A DNA stretch of 40,741 nt, from NCBI GenBank assembly GCA_964448105.1, contig CAYUVK010000038.1, positions 1 to 40,741 of the forward strand, in the 5' to 3' direction. The notes beneath the pieces are model-generated. The model made no database searches. It saw only the letters and a program-made list of their open reading frames with translations, and was not told the DNA's origin. A program made the position numbers and the translations under genes. Every line of letters begins with the position of its first letter. The first letter of the stretch is position 1. The stretch is from CAVQBP01 sp964448105. Lineage in GTDB: Bacteria > Bacteroidota > Ignavibacteria > Ignavibacteriales > Ignavibacteriaceae. Of this stretch, positions 32,706 to 40,741 are shown one piece after another.

Positions 32706-32932
32706 ATTGGTGTCTCCAATCTTCAACTTATGCCGTGATAATCAGCTTCCCTTTATTCTAATTGAATATTTATTCTGTTTAAAAATCAATGAATTTTTTA
32801 TGATAATATTACAAGCTTAATTTCTTTATCATTAATTTATTTTGATTCAGGATCGTTATCTCGTCATAGTGAAAAATTAATATCTTTCTTTTGGTATTGG
32901 CTGATTGAATGCCAGAGAGTATTAAATATAAT
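32706..32932. other. AT-rich spacer without a recognised feature
   Basis: Between the transposase relic and the stop of the SDR gene, no gene, clear hairpin or repeat is seen. Confidence 0.5.
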
Positions 32933-33787
32933 TTAACCACCGGTTGCAAAGCCGGGATAGAGAGTCATTCCACCATCAACATAAATACTTGTTCCATTTA
33001 TGTAATCCGCATTATCGGAAGCAAGCCACACAGCAACTTTGCCAATATCATCAACTTCACCAATACGTTTGTAGGGAATTAATTTCATTAATTCATTATA
33101 GGCTTCCGGTGTATCCCAAGCTTTAGTATTTATTGGTGTTCTTATCGCACCAGGGGCAATACTGTTTACACGGATTCTAAATGGAGCAAGTTCTTGGGCA
33201 ATACTCTTCATAAGCAGCATAATTCCTCCTTTAGAAGCAGCATAATTTGCATGACCCGCCCAGGGTATAACTTCATGAACAGAACTTATGTGAATAATTT
33301 TTCCTGCCGCACATGATATATTGGAAACTACCCCTCTTCTTTTAAATTCTTTTACAGCTTCCCTGGCGCAAAGAAATTGACCGGTTAGATTAACACTAAT
33401 TACCTTATTCCATTGTTCGAGACTCATTTCTTCAAAAGGCGCATCCCGTTGTAGTCCTGCATTGTTGACTAAAATATCAATAGTGCCAAATTCCTTAATC
33501 ATTTTTGAGAACATAGCTTTGACATCATCTTCATTCGAAACATCTGCGTATTGTGCATACGCATTTACTCCGAAATCTGATTTAAGCTGCTCAACAAACT
33601 CAGTTGTTAAAGCTTCATCAGTGACATAATTAACTACTACGTCTGCTCCGGCGCTTGCAAGTTCAATTGCCACACCCTTTCCAATACCCGAACTGGCACC
33701 GGTTACCAACGCTTTCTGTCCTTTTAAAATTTTTAGGACTGCAGGAGTCGGCATAACTACCTTTGGTAATATTTCATTGTTCTCCAT
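32933..33787 (-). CDS. Glucose 1-dehydrogenase-like SDR
   Basis: I start at ATG 33785-33787 (284 aa), preceded by AGAGAGGA eleven bases upstream. An earlier start at 33835 overlaps the glucosidase gene. Motifs are 'VTGASSGIGKGVAIEL', 'NNAG', catalytic Ser in 'IIHISSVHEVIPWAGH', 'YAASK', and the 'GAIRTPINTKAW' and 'YINGTSIYVDGGMTLYPGF' end. These resemble Bacillus-type glucose 1-dehydrogenases. An N-terminal extension of about 20 residues (ILPKVVMPTPAVLK) is a little unusual. It lies 16 bases after the GH63-like glucosidase gene, so it may oxidise the glucose released by that enzyme. The substrate is inferred. Confidence 0.82.
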   Translation of the reverse strand: MENNEILPKVVMPTPAVLKILKGQKALVTGASSGIGKGVAIELASAGADVVVNYVTDEALTTEFVEQLKSDFGVNAYAQYADVSNEDDVKAMFSKMIKEFGTIDILVNNAGLQRDAPFEEMSLEQWNKVISVNLTGQFLCAREAVKEFKRRGVVSNISCAAGKIIHISSVHEVIPWAGHANYAASKGGIMLLMKSIAQELAPFRIRVNSIAPGAIRTPINTKAWDTPEAYNELMKLIPYKRIGEVDDIGKVAVWLASDNADYINGTSIYVDGGMTLYPGFATGG

Positions 33788-33803
33788 TGTTCTATAATCC
33801 TCT

Positions 33804-36425
33804 CTATTTTTTCTTCGGCTGCAGAATTTTTGCAATCAATCCTGTCCATCCTGTTTGATGTGAAGCTCCGACGCCTCTTCCATTATCACCATGAAAGTAT
33901 TCGTTAAATAAAATATAATCTTTAAAATAAGGATCTATTTGAAATTTTTTATTGTTGTAAAATATAGGACGAAAACCTTTTTCATCTTTTAAGAATATTT
34001 TCGATAATCTAATAGAAAGTTCGTCGGCAACATCTTTGATTGTCACAAAATTTTCAGAATTTGTAGGACATTCTATTTTAAAGTCATCCCCATAATAATG
34101 ATGGAATCGATAAAGTGATTCAATGATTAAAAAGTTTACCGGGAACCAGATAGGTCCGCGCCAATTTGAATTACCGCCATACAACCCGCTATCGGATTCT
34201 GCAGGTGTATACTTAACTTCAAACTTTTTCCCATCCAGATTTAATTCATAAGGATTATTTTCGTAATACTTTGAGAGTGCGCGTATTCCATAATCCGAAA
34301 GAAATTCTGTTTCGTCCAGCATCCGTTTTAATAGTTTTTTCATTCGATGTCCGCGAAGCAGTGAAAGCAGAGTTCTTTCACCTGATCCTTTTTCGTTCCA
34401 ACGGGAAACCAATGCGGCCATTTCGGGTTTGTTTGTAAGAAACCAATTTAATCTCGCTTCAAACTCCGGCACCAGTTTCATTAATTCCGGTTCTAAGACT
34501 TCTACAGCAAATAGGGGGATCAAACCAACCATAGAGCGTACTTTTAGTCGTTGTATTGTATTATTTATGTGAAGAGTATCATAATAAAATTCATCTTCAT
34601 CATCCCAAAGACCAACACCTCTGCAGCCCATATTAGTCATTGATTGTGCTATATATAAGAAATGCTCGAAAAATTTAGTTGCGAGATCCTGGTATATCGG
34701 TTTAGTTTTTGAAAGCTCAAGAGAAATACGAAGCATATTAAGAGAAAACATCGCCATCCAGCTTGTGCCATCTGATTGATCTAAGTGCTCTCCGGCTTCA
34801 AATTGAGAACTCCTATCAAAAACACCGATGTTGTCGAGACCTAAAAAACCGCCTTGAAAAATGTTATGTCCATCCTGGTCTTTTTTATTAACCCACCACG
34901 TAAAGTTCAGGAGAAGTTTATGAAAAACTCTCTCAAGAAAATCAGTATCGCTTTTGCCCTGCAATTTTTGATCAATTTTATAAACTCGCCAGGTCGCCCA
35001 AGCATGAACCGGTGGATTAACATCAGAAAAATTCCATTCATATGCGGGCAATTGTCCATTGGGATGCATGTACCATTCACGTGTAAAAAGTACAAGCTGC
35101 TGTTTGGCAAATTCGGGATCAATTATAGATAAAGGAATACAATGAAAAGCTAAATCCCATGTTGCGTACCAGGGGTATTCCCATTTATCGGGCATTGAAA
35201 TAATATCGGCATTGTTTAAATGAAGCCAATCTTTATTTCTTCCTTCTTCGCGTTGCTGGGGTGGTTTGGGCTGCCCCCTGTCCCCATTAATCCATTCTTC
35301 AACATCATAGTAATAGAACTGTTTACTCCATAACATTCCGGCAAAAGCCTGCCGCTGAACGTTCTTGGCGTCTTCACTTTTAATTTCTTTCTGGATATCA
35401 GAATAATATTCATCAGCTTCATTTTTTCTCTTATCAAATATTTTATCAAAATCTTTGAATTGGTCTTGAATGGAATTCTTAACTAATCTCAGTTTCACTG
35501 ATTGGGATGAACCACTCTTAATTTCCATTTCATAATTGCAAGCGGCTTTAGTTCCGGTTTTTGAGGGATTGATTGCAGCATTATTCTTTTGCGTTATGTA
35601 ATCATTAAAACCATCTTTTGTATAAGCAGCATTATTATCAACATTATACAAACGTTTATTATTAGTTTCATTTTCACAAAACAATATCTCCGGATTTCCA
35701 TCAAAAAATAAATTGTACTCGCCAAGTTCATTGTGCATACACTTGATAGAATTATTTTCTGTTAGAAACATCTCCGGTTTTCTGTTGTCTTTTCCACAAC
35801 GCCAAGTATTTCTAAACCATATTTGAGGTATGAGATTAATGGAAGCATTTTCTTTCCCGCGATTGTATGAAGTAATTTTTATTAGAATATCTTCTTCAGA
35901 GTTTTTAGCATATTCAACAAAAACATCAAAATATTTATTTTCATTAAAAATTCCAGTATCGATTAATTCAAATTCCGGATCGGCCTTTGTTCTCCTACTA
36001 TTTTCTTCAATAAGCAGTGAATATGGAAATTCGGCTTGCGGATACTTATATAGCATCTTCATGTAAGAATGTGTTGGCGTGTTATCGAGATAATAATAAT
36101 ACTCTTTTACATCCTCTCCATGATTTCCTTGATTTCCTGTTAAACCGAAATATCTTTCTTTTATGATAGGATCTTTTTTATTCCAGAGGGCGATTGAAAA
36201 ACATATCAATTGCCGGTTATCACTTATTCCGGCAATCCCTTCTTCACCCCATCGATAAGCTTTGCTGCGTGCATCATCATGAGTAACATAATCCCATGCA
36301 TTTCCATCTGGACTGTAATCTTCTCTTACTGTCCCCCATTGTCTGTCGGTTACATAAGGTCCCCATTTGCGCCATAAATTCCCACTGGTTTTTACCGATA
36401 CTAATCGTTCTCTTTCTTTTTTCAT
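33804..36425 (-). CDS. GH63-like glucosidase
   Basis: The 873-aa protein has no signal peptide. It starts 'GNLWRKWGPYVTDRQWGTVR' and contains an (alpha/alpha)6-barrel glycosidase region in its second half. Landmarks are 'EYPWYATWDLAFHCIPLS' with a likely catalytic acid in WDLAF, 'WWVNKKDQDGHNIFQGGFLG', and the characteristic 'GGNSNWRGPIWFPVNFLI'. It ends 'GRGVGASHQTGWTGLIAK'. These are family GH63/MGH1-like features. It would hydrolyse an alpha-glucoside in the cytoplasm, possibly a stress solute or storage glycan. It is followed closely by the glucose-dehydrogenase-like SDR. The exact sugar is not known. Confidence 0.82.
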   Translation of the reverse strand: MKKERERLVSVKTSGNLWRKWGPYVTDRQWGTVREDYSPDGNAWDYVTHDDARSKAYRWGEEGIAGISDNRQLICFSIALWNKKDPIIKERYFGLTGNQGNHGEDVKEYYYYLDNTPTHSYMKMLYKYPQAEFPYSLLIEENSRRTKADPEFELIDTGIFNENKYFDVFVEYAKNSEEDILIKITSYNRGKENASINLIPQIWFRNTWRCGKDNRKPEMFLTENNSIKCMHNELGEYNLFFDGNPEILFCENETNNKRLYNVDNNAAYTKDGFNDYITQKNNAAINPSKTGTKAACNYEMEIKSGSSQSVKLRLVKNSIQDQFKDFDKIFDKRKNEADEYYSDIQKEIKSEDAKNVQRQAFAGMLWSKQFYYYDVEEWINGDRGQPKPPQQREEGRNKDWLHLNNADIISMPDKWEYPWYATWDLAFHCIPLSIIDPEFAKQQLVLFTREWYMHPNGQLPAYEWNFSDVNPPVHAWATWRVYKIDQKLQGKSDTDFLERVFHKLLLNFTWWVNKKDQDGHNIFQGGFLGLDNIGVFDRSSQFEAGEHLDQSDGTSWMAMFSLNMLRISLELSKTKPIYQDLATKFFEHFLYIAQSMTNMGCRGVGLWDDEDEFYYDTLHINNTIQRLKVRSMVGLIPLFAVEVLEPELMKLVPEFEARLNWFLTNKPEMAALVSRWNEKGSGERTLLSLLRGHRMKKLLKRMLDETEFLSDYGIRALSKYYENNPYELNLDGKKFEVKYTPAESDSGLYGGNSNWRGPIWFPVNFLIIESLYRFHHYYGDDFKIECPTNSENFVTIKDVADELSIRLSKIFLKDEKGFRPIFYNNKKFQIDPYFKDYILFNEYFHGDNGRGVGASHQTGWTGLIAKILQPKKK

Positions 36426-36469
36426 GAGGTTTTATTGTAATATATAAGTTCGCTCCCAAAAGTCCAAAA

Positions 36470-36844
36470 TTAGACATCCTCGAAATGGAATTTATGAAGA
36501 ATGCGATGAAAAATAGGCGCTATAATCAAACCGACAGCTACTAAAAATACTAAGCCGGAAAATAGAGCATACATACCAGCAAATAATTTCCCAACTTCAG
36601 TATGGATCTCATTGACAGGTCCCATACCACCTAAAATCATAGAGGCATTTAAGAACGAATCAATTAAAGAAAAATTCTCGAACAAATGATATCCAAGGAT
36701 TCCGATTCCTAAAGCGCAAATCACCAGTAAAGTAGCTGCTAAAATGTAGCGAGCCAACCGGCCAATAAACAGATTTGTGGGGAGAGGTTTTTGGTTTAAG
36801 CTTTCAAAAATAAATAATTTTCGTTTGTGCTTTTTATTTTCCAT
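36470..36844 (-). CDS. Two-TM ion-channel-like protein with an altered filter
   Basis: The 124-aa protein shows TM1 (about residues 31-54), a re-entrant-like stretch (61-76) and TM2 (84-109), the layout of two-helix potassium channels. The segment where TVGYG would be reads 'NASMILGGMGPVNEI', so the potassium filter is not canonical. The N-terminus is basic and the C-terminus short, with no RCK domain. It sits between the glucosidase and the HEAT-repeat genes on the same strand. It may be a non-selective or non-conducting relative of these channels; function is unproven. Confidence 0.55.
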   Translation of the reverse strand: MENKKHKRKLFIFESLNQKPLPTNLFIGRLARYILAATLLVICALGIGILGYHLFENFSLIDSFLNASMILGGMGPVNEIHTEVGKLFAGMYALFSGLVFLVAVGLIIAPIFHRILHKFHFEDV

Positions 36845-36950
36845 TTAAACTTTATAAAAAATTTATATTATGTATGTTTCTAAAAACCATGAATTCCTTA
36901 AAATAAATTATTTACAAAAAAATTCGAATTAAATTGTATATATCATTACT

Positions 36951-37469
36951 TCAGTCTTTTTGATTATTCAGTATCTCGTATACCAGAGGTTTGACGCTTT
37001 CTACCCATTCAGGATTCTTTAATACAGACAATAATTTATCAATAGGAAATCCTGAGGGGAGTACTTTATTTTCTTTCAAATCATAAAAGACATGATGAGC
37101 GCCTTCTAAAACAAATACAGAATCAGATTTTTGTTCCAAGATTTTAAGAAGTGGTTTTATGGAGTGTTTGCCAAGTTTTATAAGTCCTTTTGCGGCGAGC
37201 CAGCGCACATCACTTTTATCATCTTCAAGTGCACGAATGAATAAAGGTATCGAAATAGGATCTCCGATTTCTTCCAAAGTTTTTACAGCTTCCCAACGGT
37301 AAATATGTTTTGGATGAGCAAGTAATTCCATCAGAAAATCTATTGAATCTTTACCTTTTAAAACTAATGCTTCACGTGCTTTTTGCCGCTCCATTCCATT
37401 TTTGCCGCCAAGCTTAATAATCAATTCATGTAGCTCAGATTCTTTTGACTTTTTATTTTTGTTTTCCAT
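36951..37469 (-). CDS. HEAT-repeat protein
   Basis: This 172-aa soluble protein is built of PBS-lyase-type HEAT repeats: 'KAREALVLKGKDSIDFLMEL', 'YRWEAVKTLEEIGDPISIPL', 'DVRWLAAKGLIKLGKHSIKP', and a less regular last third. Such repeats bind proteins. It follows CorA with a 211-base space and precedes the two-TM channel-like gene. A partner is not evident. Confidence 0.82.
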   Translation of the reverse strand: MENKNKKSKESELHELIIKLGGKNGMERQKAREALVLKGKDSIDFLMELLAHPKHIYRWEAVKTLEEIGDPISIPLFIRALEDDKSDVRWLAAKGLIKLGKHSIKPLLKILEQKSDSVFVLEGAHHVFYDLKENKVLPSGFPIDKLLSVLKNPEWVESVKPLVYEILNNQKD

Positions 37470-37508
37470 TTTTATCTTTCAATTAATTCTAATTATTATA
37501 GATTATTG

Positions 37509-37531
37509 TACTCATATTCTTGATATGAGTA
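37509..37531. terminator. Short perfect hairpin upstream of the HEAT gene
   Basis: TACTCATAT (37509-37517) pairs fully with ATATGAGTA (37523-37531) around a five-base loop TCTTG. There is no T run on either side. It could be an operator or a weak terminator between corA and the HEAT gene. Confidence 0.3.
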
Positions 37532-37580
37532 TTACTGAAAAATCTGATAGCCCTTTTTCATTTGAAGAAAATTTCTGTAA

Positions 37581-37625
37581 TTAAAGTCCAATAAGCAGAT
37601 TCTTAGGTACTTCAATATCTGTCAT
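37581..37625 (-). CDS. Possible 14-aa micro-ORF
   Basis: A good ribosome site (AAGGAAGAG, five bases before ATG) leads a 14-codon frame, MTDIEVPKNLLIGL, and then a stop. It lies 55 bases past the corA stop on the same strand. It may be a leader peptide, the head of a lost gene, or chance. Confidence 0.25.
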   Translation of the reverse strand: MTDIEVPKNLLIGL

Positions 37626-37680
37626 CTTACTCTTCCTTTTTAACTGCTTCAAGAAGATATTTAATGATAAAATAAAATAA

Positions 37681-38745
37681 TCAGAACCATTTTTTTCGCT
37701 TAAAGAATATCAGCATTATTACAGCTGCGAGTATCATCACTGCCCATAGTATAAAATAACTATACTTGAAATGAAGTTCAGGAAGATAATCGAAATTTGT
37801 ACCATAAATGCCTGCGATAAAAGTCAAAGGAATAAAAATAGCTGCAAAGATGGTTAAGATTTTCATTACATCATTCATCTTATTTGCCAGGGTGGAATTA
37901 TATAAATTCATCTGATCTGAAAGCATCTCCCTGTAAGTGTCAATGGCCTCTGAAGTTTGAGTAATCAGATCTTCCAGATCCTTTATAAATGGTCTTGTTT
38001 TTTTATTTATTAGATCGGAATCTAATTTTGATAATTGGATAATAGCTTCCCTGGCCGGCCTTATATTTTTTCTTAGGAAATTCATCTCACGCCTATAGTC
38101 ACTAAGCTGTTCCATTATTTCAGGTTCAGGATTACCCAAAACTGCTTCTTCCATGTCTTCAATTCTTTCACCAAATCTTTCAACTATGTAGATATAATTA
38201 TCTACCACCGTGTCAATTAAAGCATAGGCTAAATAATCTATACTTGTAGCTCTGATTCTTCCTTTTTGTTTTCTAATTCGTTCTCTTACAGGTTCAAATA
38301 CATCGCCGGGCTGCTCTTGAAATGTTAAAAGAAATGTTTTTCCGATAACCATGCTTAACTGTTCAGCAATAATTGTATTATCTGTTTCATTATAGCGAAG
38401 CATTTTTAAAATCAAGAATAAGTTATTATCAGACTCCTGTAATTTTGGTCTTTGATCAGTATTCATTATATCTTCAATAAGAAGGGGGTGCAAATCAAAT
38501 GTTTCACCAATTTCTTTCATTATATCAGAATTGTGAAGACCATCAATGTTTATCCAGGAAACTGTATTGGTTTCTTTAAATACTGTTCCGTCAGAAATAT
38601 TTCTTAATTCATCTTCGTGCAGTTTTGTTTTATCGTAATCAATAACCCTGATACGAATTTCATCGACCTTTTTTTCGCCGATAAAAACCGCACTACCGGG
38701 AATAAGACCTTTATTTTGATTTCTTTTCTTTAGGAATCTAGCCAT
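37681..38745 (-). CDS. corA: CorA-family magnesium/cobalt transporter
   Basis: The 354-aa protein has the CorA order: an N-terminal alpha/beta cytoplasmic domain ('WINIDGLHNSDIMKEIGETF', 'LHPLLIEDIMNTDQRPKLQE'), long stalk helices, and two C-terminal membrane helices with a basic end (KRKKWF). The pore-loop signature, usually Gly-Met-Asn, reads Gly-Thr-Asn here ('GIYGTNFDYLPEL', residues 315-317; codon ACA read directly). It mediates divalent cation uptake or efflux across the inner membrane. It is two bases after the MscS gene, so the two are co-transcribed. Confidence 0.92.
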   Translation of the reverse strand: MARFLKKRNQNKGLIPGSAVFIGEKKVDEIRIRVIDYDKTKLHEDELRNISDGTVFKETNTVSWINIDGLHNSDIMKEIGETFDLHPLLIEDIMNTDQRPKLQESDNNLFLILKMLRYNETDNTIIAEQLSMVIGKTFLLTFQEQPGDVFEPVRERIRKQKGRIRATSIDYLAYALIDTVVDNYIYIVERFGERIEDMEEAVLGNPEPEIMEQLSDYRREMNFLRKNIRPAREAIIQLSKLDSDLINKKTRPFIKDLEDLITQTSEAIDTYREMLSDQMNLYNSTLANKMNDVMKILTIFAAIFIPLTFIAGIYGTNFDYLPELHFKYSYFILWAVMILAAVIMLIFFKRKKWF

Positions 38746-38747
38746 TT

Positions 38748-39647
38748 TTAATTCTCAATTTTTACTTTAACTGTAGGCCAACTAACTATTTCATAAGTGC
38801 CGGAAGCCAATTGTACTTTCCCGCCGGTAGCAATAATATCATTATAAATTTTCGTAAATAAATTATTAGTTGTAATTCTCCGCGATTGGTAATCAACAAC
38901 ATATCGTAAGGAGAACTCCAACCAGTTATCATTTGCAATCATAAAAACCATCGGAGCTACATTTGCATTTTCAATTCGGTATTTTTCCAGCATTTTATCC
39001 CAGGTAATTCGGGCTTGGGAAACATATGACCCGACTACCTCATCTGCAGCCGCCACTATGATTTTTCTTGCAAGAATAATATCGCTTCCATATCTAATAG
39101 GTAATTTGATCTCATCCCAAAGAAAAGGAAAATCAGCCGAATAATTAAAAACAGAGTCCTTAAACACAAAACTATTTGCAATCCTAACAATTCTACCGGT
39201 ATATTGATCGCCGGCAACCCATTGTCTGCACTCCATTAATGTTGTACGCAAAATTCCAATATCAATAACATCACCTACACTTCCACCGAGCTGAACTCTA
39301 TCCCCTACTTTATAAAAATTTGATAACGATATAGCCATCCAGCCGGCAACGCTTGCTATTACTTCTTGAAGAGCAAAGGCAATACCTGCACCGGCTACGC
39401 CTAATGCAACAGTCAGTCCGCTAAGTTTATCGCTAAATACAATAGATATTATTAATATTATAATTAGGTAGCTAACTAATGATATGATTTTTCGCAGCCG
39501 GTATCTTTGATCAACATCTTTAATCCTTTTAACAGATCTTATCCTAAAAAACCGCGACAATGCGATAACGATAAGCACTAAGACTATTGTTGTAACAATC
39601 TTTCCAATAGTCGGATCAAAGAGAATCTTTTTTACTGATTCTTCCAT
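38748..39647 (-). CDS. MscS-family mechanosensitive channel
   Basis: This 299-aa protein has membrane helices at about residues 12-30, 50-72 and 76-104. The pore helix is 'GVAGAGIAFALQEVIASVAG' and the beta domain 'FYKVGDRVQLGGSVGDVIDI'. It resembles MscS proteins but with a shorter beta domain and an insertion before 'IVRIANSFVFKDSVFNYS'. It is joined to corA with two bases between, so tension release and cation transport are encoded together. It differs clearly in sequence from the MscS-type protein at 28.9 kb. Confidence 0.9.
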   Translation of the reverse strand: MEESVKKILFDPTIGKIVTTIVLVLIVIALSRFFRIRSVKRIKDVDQRYRLRKIISLVSYLIIILIISIVFSDKLSGLTVALGVAGAGIAFALQEVIASVAGWMAISLSNFYKVGDRVQLGGSVGDVIDIGILRTTLMECRQWVAGDQYTGRIVRIANSFVFKDSVFNYSADFPFLWDEIKLPIRYGSDIILARKIIVAAADEVVGSYVSQARITWDKMLEKYRIENANVAPMVFMIANDNWLEFSLRYVVDYQSRRITTNNLFTKIYNDIIATGGKVQLASGTYEIVSWPTVKVKIEN

Positions 39648-39877
39648 TTGCTATTCCTTGTTTTTATTTTGATTGCCGAATAAATTTACTCCGAATAACC
39701 TTAAGGTGCTTGCTATTCCTTTGGCAGATAATCATGGAATTGTAGTCTGATTACAACTCTTAACCGAACAATAAAGTGACTACATAATTCTACCAAAACT
39801 TAACATTAAATTATATTGAAGAATTAAAAATAACCGATTTAAGCATCTAATTTTTTAAAATTTAGTTTATTATTATT

Positions 39878-40729
39878 TCATAATTCATCCAGCTGAGTAG
39901 CAAAATAAATTAATTGATCATAAGTGTGTTTTACTATAAACGTTGATAATTTCGCCATTGTATTTTTAGTTGAATCAGAATTGTTTAAGGATTCGTATAA
40001 AATTTCTATATTATCACTAGAAGACGGTTCAAGATTGTTCATCGACCAGCTCAAGGTTGAATCCTTCAGATCGTAGTTTGAGGGTTTGGCACTAAATGTC
40101 TCCCCATTTGGTAAGATGCCGTCTTTTAGAATTACATATATATCAATTGATTCAATAATATTATTCCAGACTGCTGCATGTGCTAAATTGATTAGAAAAC
40201 CACGCTTTCCATTTACAATAATTGTTGTATCTAACCCGGGAAGAGAGTCAATATCTGTTAATGAAGTCTCTGCCCAGAAGAGAGCTTTAACTTTACGTTT
40301 CTCGTGAGGGGCAAACCTAGTTTGTGCCGTATACCAATCTTCACTACCATCTTGAATAAATTTTGAATTCAATCTTTCATTCTGAATCCAAAGTTGAACA
40401 CTTAAAATTCCGTTTGAAATTCTACCTCCGGGTGCAATTCCATTTTCATCATGCCCGGTTGAAGGAAGTGCGAATTCCTGCTCAACAACATTCTCACTTT
40501 GGTTAATAAAGTTTGATTCCGAATAAACTGCAACTGCATTTTGATAGACAAAAACAACAAATCGCTGATGAAGGAGTTGTAATGGGCTTTCAGTACTCCC
40601 TATTTCCTGCCTGCTATGGAACGGAGGAATTATTGCAATATATCCATCCGATTGTGCTTCACAGTTATAAAGATTTGTAAAAGATAAAAAGAGAAGACAA
40701 TTCAAAATAAATCGGTAGCTGTTTAACAT
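39878..40729 (-). CDS. Exported protein of unknown function
   Basis: The 283-aa product has a signal peptide (about residues 1-25, ending near 'LYNCEAQ'; a lipoprotein Cys is possible at about 23 but the lipobox is weak). The rest is soluble and strand-rich, with stretches such as 'NAVAVYSESNFINQSENVVE', 'FALPSTGHDENGIAPGGRIS' and 'IDIYVILKDGILPNGETFS'. It looks like a beta-sandwich, and I recognise no family. A ribosome site (AGGGA, seven bases before ATG) lies just inside the window end. The 230 bases before the MscS gene show nothing notable. Confidence 0.65.
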   Translation of the reverse strand: MLNSYRFILNCLLFLSFTNLYNCEAQSDGYIAIIPPFHSRQEIGSTESPLQLLHQRFVVFVYQNAVAVYSESNFINQSENVVEQEFALPSTGHDENGIAPGGRISNGILSVQLWIQNERLNSKFIQDGSEDWYTAQTRFAPHEKRKVKALFWAETSLTDIDSLPGLDTTIIVNGKRGFLINLAHAAVWNNIIESIDIYVILKDGILPNGETFSAKPSNYDLKDSTLSWSMNNLEPSSSDNIEILYESLNNSDSTKNTMAKLSTFIVKHTYDQLIYFATQLDEL

Positions 40730-40741
40730 TTAATATTCCCT

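Overview
The window is AT-rich, densely packed bacterial DNA. Gene content and protein style suggest an uncultured member of the Ignavibacteria/Chlorobi branch of the FCB superphylum: a PEGA lipoprotein, LTxxQ (Spy-like) proteins, an ExbBD-TonB set with a SPOR protein, a DUF92 protein, and a sepiapterin reductase that resembles, from memory, the Chlorobaculum tepidum enzyme. The taxonomic call is inference; no marker gene is present. A run of 100 N (15354-15453) is a scaffold gap, so the window comes from a draft or metagenome assembly. Position 1 cuts a tRNA-Gln.

Layout. (1) 1-2.8 kb: partial tRNA-Gln, a beta-propeller protein, DUF2085 and other small membrane proteins, and a patch of REP-like palindromes. 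(2) 2.8-11.8 kb, minus strand: DUF92, a 991-aa TPR protein, an outer-membrane barrel with a TonB-box-like N-terminus, an HU-like/SPOR membrane protein, then ExbB, ExbD and TonB. This looks like a dedicated energised envelope machine. (3) 12-17.1 kb: a TPR protein, tRNA-Leu(GAG), an ECF sigma / anti-sigma / Spy-like operon facing a second Spy-like gene, and a six-repeat PEGA lipoprotein. The second Spy-like gene and the PEGA gene both run into the N gap. (4) 17.4-21.3 kb: a tightly coupled pteridine operon (PTPS-type synthase, GTP cyclohydrolase I, sepiapterin-reductase-like SDR, second SDR) matching tetrahydrobiopterin synthesis, plus a Bcp/PrxQ peroxidase and a rhodanese. (5) 21.3-27 kb, plus strand: a third Spy-like protein followed by a MacA-MacB-TolC type tripartite efflux set with a small unknown protein inside it. 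(6) 27.2-29.8 kb: soluble transhydrogenase and an MscS channel. (7) 29.8-32.7 kb: a decayed stretch with a truncated GabT start, a truncated succinate-semialdehyde-dehydrogenase-like start, an APC permease broken by a frameshift and a stop codon, and a transposase relic. It is probably a dying GABA-utilisation locus. (8) 32.9-40.7 kb, minus strand: a stress/osmotic-looking group (glucose-dehydrogenase-like SDR, GH63-like glucosidase, two-TM channel-like protein, HEAT protein, CorA, MscS) and an exported protein of unknown function.

The strongest leads are the pteridine operon, the TonB/SPOR/TPR envelope locus, the Spy-like proteins beside an ECF sigma switch and an efflux pump, and the decayed GABA locus. 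No CRISPR array, prophage or rRNA was seen.
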